NCBI GenBank assembly: GCA_039583695.1
Contig: JAVKSL010000117.1
Coordinates: 1 to 7,667, forward strand
Source: JAVKSL01 sp039583695
GTDB taxonomy: Bacteria; Actinomycetota; Acidimicrobiia; Acidimicrobiales; JAJPHD01
Direction: 5' to 3'
Length of the DNA stretch: 7,667 bases
Shown here: positions 6,508 through 7,667 of the stretch, in pieces
Layout of the letters: every line of letters begins with the position of its first letter
Numbering within the stretch: the stretch's first letter is position 1
Translations under genes and position numbers: made by a program
The notes under the pieces: model-generated
Told to the model about the DNA's origin: nothing
Databases searched by the model: none
What the model saw: only the letters and a program-made list of their open reading frames with translations

Positions 6508-6860
6508 TCAGCAATGCGGGGGGCGCGTGCCTGGGTTCGGCTGCGTCATGATGAGGTGACGTAGCGAGCCGTCGGTCACTCGTTCGGCGACGGCGTCGGC
6601 GATCGTCTCGGGTGAGGCCACGCCGTCGAGAACGTCTCGCTTGTCGATGCGGCTGGTGGCGAACTCCGTCCACATGTGGCGGGTGGCGTCGAGGTCGGTG
6701 AAGCCGTGCCCGGTGCGAGAGTTAACGCGCTGGACGCAGAGGGCCTCGGGGGGAGCAGCACGGCGTAGTGGACCGTAGGGAGTCCGGTTGCTCGGAGGAA
6801 GTCGTCGCGGAACCAGGGCCCGCGCCTCAAACGCCGACTGCGCCCGCGCTCAAGGTCCAC
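6508..6860 (-). pseudogene. C-terminal part of P-loop-kinase-like protein, frameshifted
   Basis: On the minus strand, one frame gives PWFRDDFLRATGLPTVHYAVLLPP and then breaks. The next frame continues EALCVQRVNSRTGHGFTDLD, then a conserved-looking MWTEFATSRIDKRDVLDG segment, and stops at 6508-6510. The switch coincides with six G's at 6748-6753; one more G would restore a single frame. Third positions are mostly G/C on both sides in the respective frames, supporting real coding sequence. The HYAVLLPP...C-x-x-RV...GHGFTD pattern is like the C-terminal half of small actinobacterial AAA/P-loop kinase-like proteins. The N-terminal Walker A half is missing: upstream sequence belongs to a plus-strand gene. 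So it is both truncated and frameshifted. Identity is from pattern memory. Confidence 0.6.
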
Positions 6861-6916
6861 TGGATCCCAGCCGACAGCGACGAAGCCGTCGGAAACGCGA
6901 TCATGACCGAGCCGTC

Positions 6917-7252
6917 AGAGCCCGTCTTGGCCGGGTCGCCACCGAGATGGCGCACAACCACCCCGGCTATGACATCCGTAGCGCCGGTGGCGACGGCCAC
7001 CTGATCTTCATCGAGGTCAAGGGTCGCGTGGCCGGCGCCGACACGGTGACCGTGACCAGAAACGAGATCCTCACCAGTCTCAACGCCCCCGAGCGCTACG
7101 TGTTGGCCCTGGTCGAGGTTGGCCTCGACCACAATGACACGGTCCGCTACCTGCGCCAGCCCTTCAGGGGCAGGGAGGAGACGTATTTCGAGATGACCAG
7201 CGTCAACTTCACCTGGGCGACGATGTGGGATCGGGCGGGGGACCCGTCGTAA
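6917..7252 (+). pseudogene. C-terminal DUF3883/NOV_C domain, 5'-truncated
   Basis: The frame reads ARLGRVATEMAHNHPGYDIRS, then FIEVKGRVAGADTVTVTRNE, ILTSLNAPERYVLALVEV, VRYLRQPF and TSVNFTWATMWDRA before TAA at 7250-7252. This matches the DUF3883 (NOV_C) domain, normally at the C-terminus of much longer helicase-type or other large proteins. GYD and the later E-V-K resemble a D...ExK nuclease-like core, but catalytic activity is not established. In the frame beginning at ATG 6947 the protein is 101 residues and has no ribosome-binding site. A neighbouring frame just upstream contains NAIMTEPSEP, similar to what often precedes this domain, so another frameshift may lie near 6917. The large N-terminal part is absent: the kinase remnant lies there on the opposite strand. 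It could also be a free-standing short protein, but I favour a remnant. Confidence 0.7.
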
Positions 7253-7266
7253 CGATCGAGGCCAGG

Positions 7267-7292
7267 TAATCACAGTGGGCGTATAATCACAG
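7267..7292 (+). repeat. Direct repeat TAATCACAG, with TATAAT box
   Basis: TAATCACAG occurs at 7267-7275 and 7284-7292 (period 17). The second copy overlaps a perfect TATAAT (7282-7287). No good -35 lies 16-18 nt upstream, and the next start codon is 115 bp away, so a promoter role is uncertain. The rest of 7253-7402 shows no gene. Confidence 0.3.
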
Positions 7293-7389
7293 GGCCGTAA
7301 TTGGATCTTGCTGGGCTTGAGCTTCCATTGGGCCCCGGGGACTGTAAGGCGAGTTACAATCTCGCGGGCAGAATGTAAGCATCCAACGC

Positions 7390-7395
7390 TAGACT
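7390..7395 (+). promoter_or_regulatory. -10 box before Fic fragment (leaderless type)
   Basis: TAGACT, identical to the hexamer before the antitoxin gene, ends 7 nt before the ATG at 7403. No Shine-Dalgarno sequence is present. No clear -35 hexamer is seen at the expected distance. Confidence 0.4.
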
Positions 7396-7402
7396 CACAA
7401 AC

Positions 7403-7618
7403 ATGGCCATGGAAGAGCTGGCTGACAGCCCTGTTGGGCAGCTCGTGCCGATCATGGCACACGACATCCCCCAGGCTCGGGCCTCCGAGCACGTCGCCTT
7501 CCTCCCCGAGCCGCTTCCGGAGGATGTGGAGCTGAGCCAGGCCACCTGGCGGGTGATCGTACCCGCCATGCAGGCACTCGCCCGGTTAGACCGAAGTTAC
7601 TTGCCGTCAAGCCCCTGA
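7403..7618 (+). pseudogene. Fic-family protein, N-terminal fragment
   Basis: The frame from ATG 7403 gives 71 residues: MAMEELADSPVGQLVPI, then HVAFLPEPLPEDVELSQATW and AMQALARLD, and it stops at 7616-7618. This matches the start of Fic/DOC proteins with an N-terminal Fic_N domain, which are usually 350-400 residues and transfer AMP or related groups to target proteins. The fragment ends before both the inhibitory S/T-xxx-E-G helix motif and the catalytic HPFxxGNGR motif, so it cannot be an active enzyme. The last residues (SYLPSSP) do not match the family's usual LPNP segment, so the true sequence break is near 7590. No continuation is visible in other frames up to the window edge; whether the rest lies beyond an insertion cannot be judged. 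Confidence 0.72.
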
Positions 7619-7621
7619 TTT

Positions 7622-7667
7622 GGCTCTTTAGCAGCACTGATGGTTGATTCTAGATCAATAGTGTAGC
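7622..7667. mobile_element. Possible end of an insertion sequence
   Basis: From 7622 the composition drops to about 41% G+C against a much higher background. The segment starts GGCTCTTTAGCAG, resembling the GGCTCTT termini I associate with ISL3-family elements of actinobacteria. It contains a small palindrome, TTGAT/ATCAA (7644-7658). It abuts a broken Fic gene, which fits insertion. No transposase or second inverted repeat is in the window, so this is inference. Confidence 0.3.

Noticed and set aside
6827..7492. Minus-strand frame of 221 codons
   Set aside because: It is antisense to the DUF3883 and Fic fragments, both of which show family motifs on the plus strand.
1..7667. CRISPR array, tRNA or rRNA genes
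   Set aside because: No regularly spaced repeats, no cloverleaf with T-loop GTTCRA-type sequence, and no rRNA-like segments were found by eye.

Overview
The window reads as a high-GC actinobacterial chromosome segment. The evidence is coding frames strongly biased to G/C in the third codon position, GTG starts, and several TANNNT boxes placed 6-7 nt before start codons, as in leaderless actinobacterial transcripts. The protein families fit Actinomycetota, but I cannot name a genus.

Positions 1-4777 are orderly. A minus-strand pair encodes a large SNF2-family ATPase (652-3846) and, 11 nt downstream, a SWIM zinc-finger protein (640 to beyond the left edge). This is a known bacterial gene pairing that suggests one complex working on DNA. 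Divergent from it are a DUF488/YeaO-family protein with a clear Shine-Dalgarno site (3928-4338) and a small four-helix membrane protein (4454-4777).

Positions 4778-7667 look like a region of gene turnover. They hold a possible frameshifted NYN-like remnant, a Phd/YefM antitoxin that is intact, and its RelE/ParE toxin, which carries an apparent one-base insertion. An intact SRPBCC-family protein follows on the minus strand. Then come three truncated genes: the C-terminal half of a P-loop-kinase-like protein (minus strand, broken at a G6 run), the C-terminal DUF3883/NOV_C domain of a helicase-type protein (plus strand), and the N-terminal part of a Fic protein. The last ~46 bp are AT-richer and may be the end of an insertion sequence.

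The gene types in the right half (toxin-antitoxin, Fic, DUF3883, kinase) are typical of accessory or defence-type islands, but most are broken. I see no complete new system. The most informative items are the orphaned antitoxin with a probable operator, the cluster of truncated genes with junctions that can be dated by comparison, and the leaderless-type promoters.
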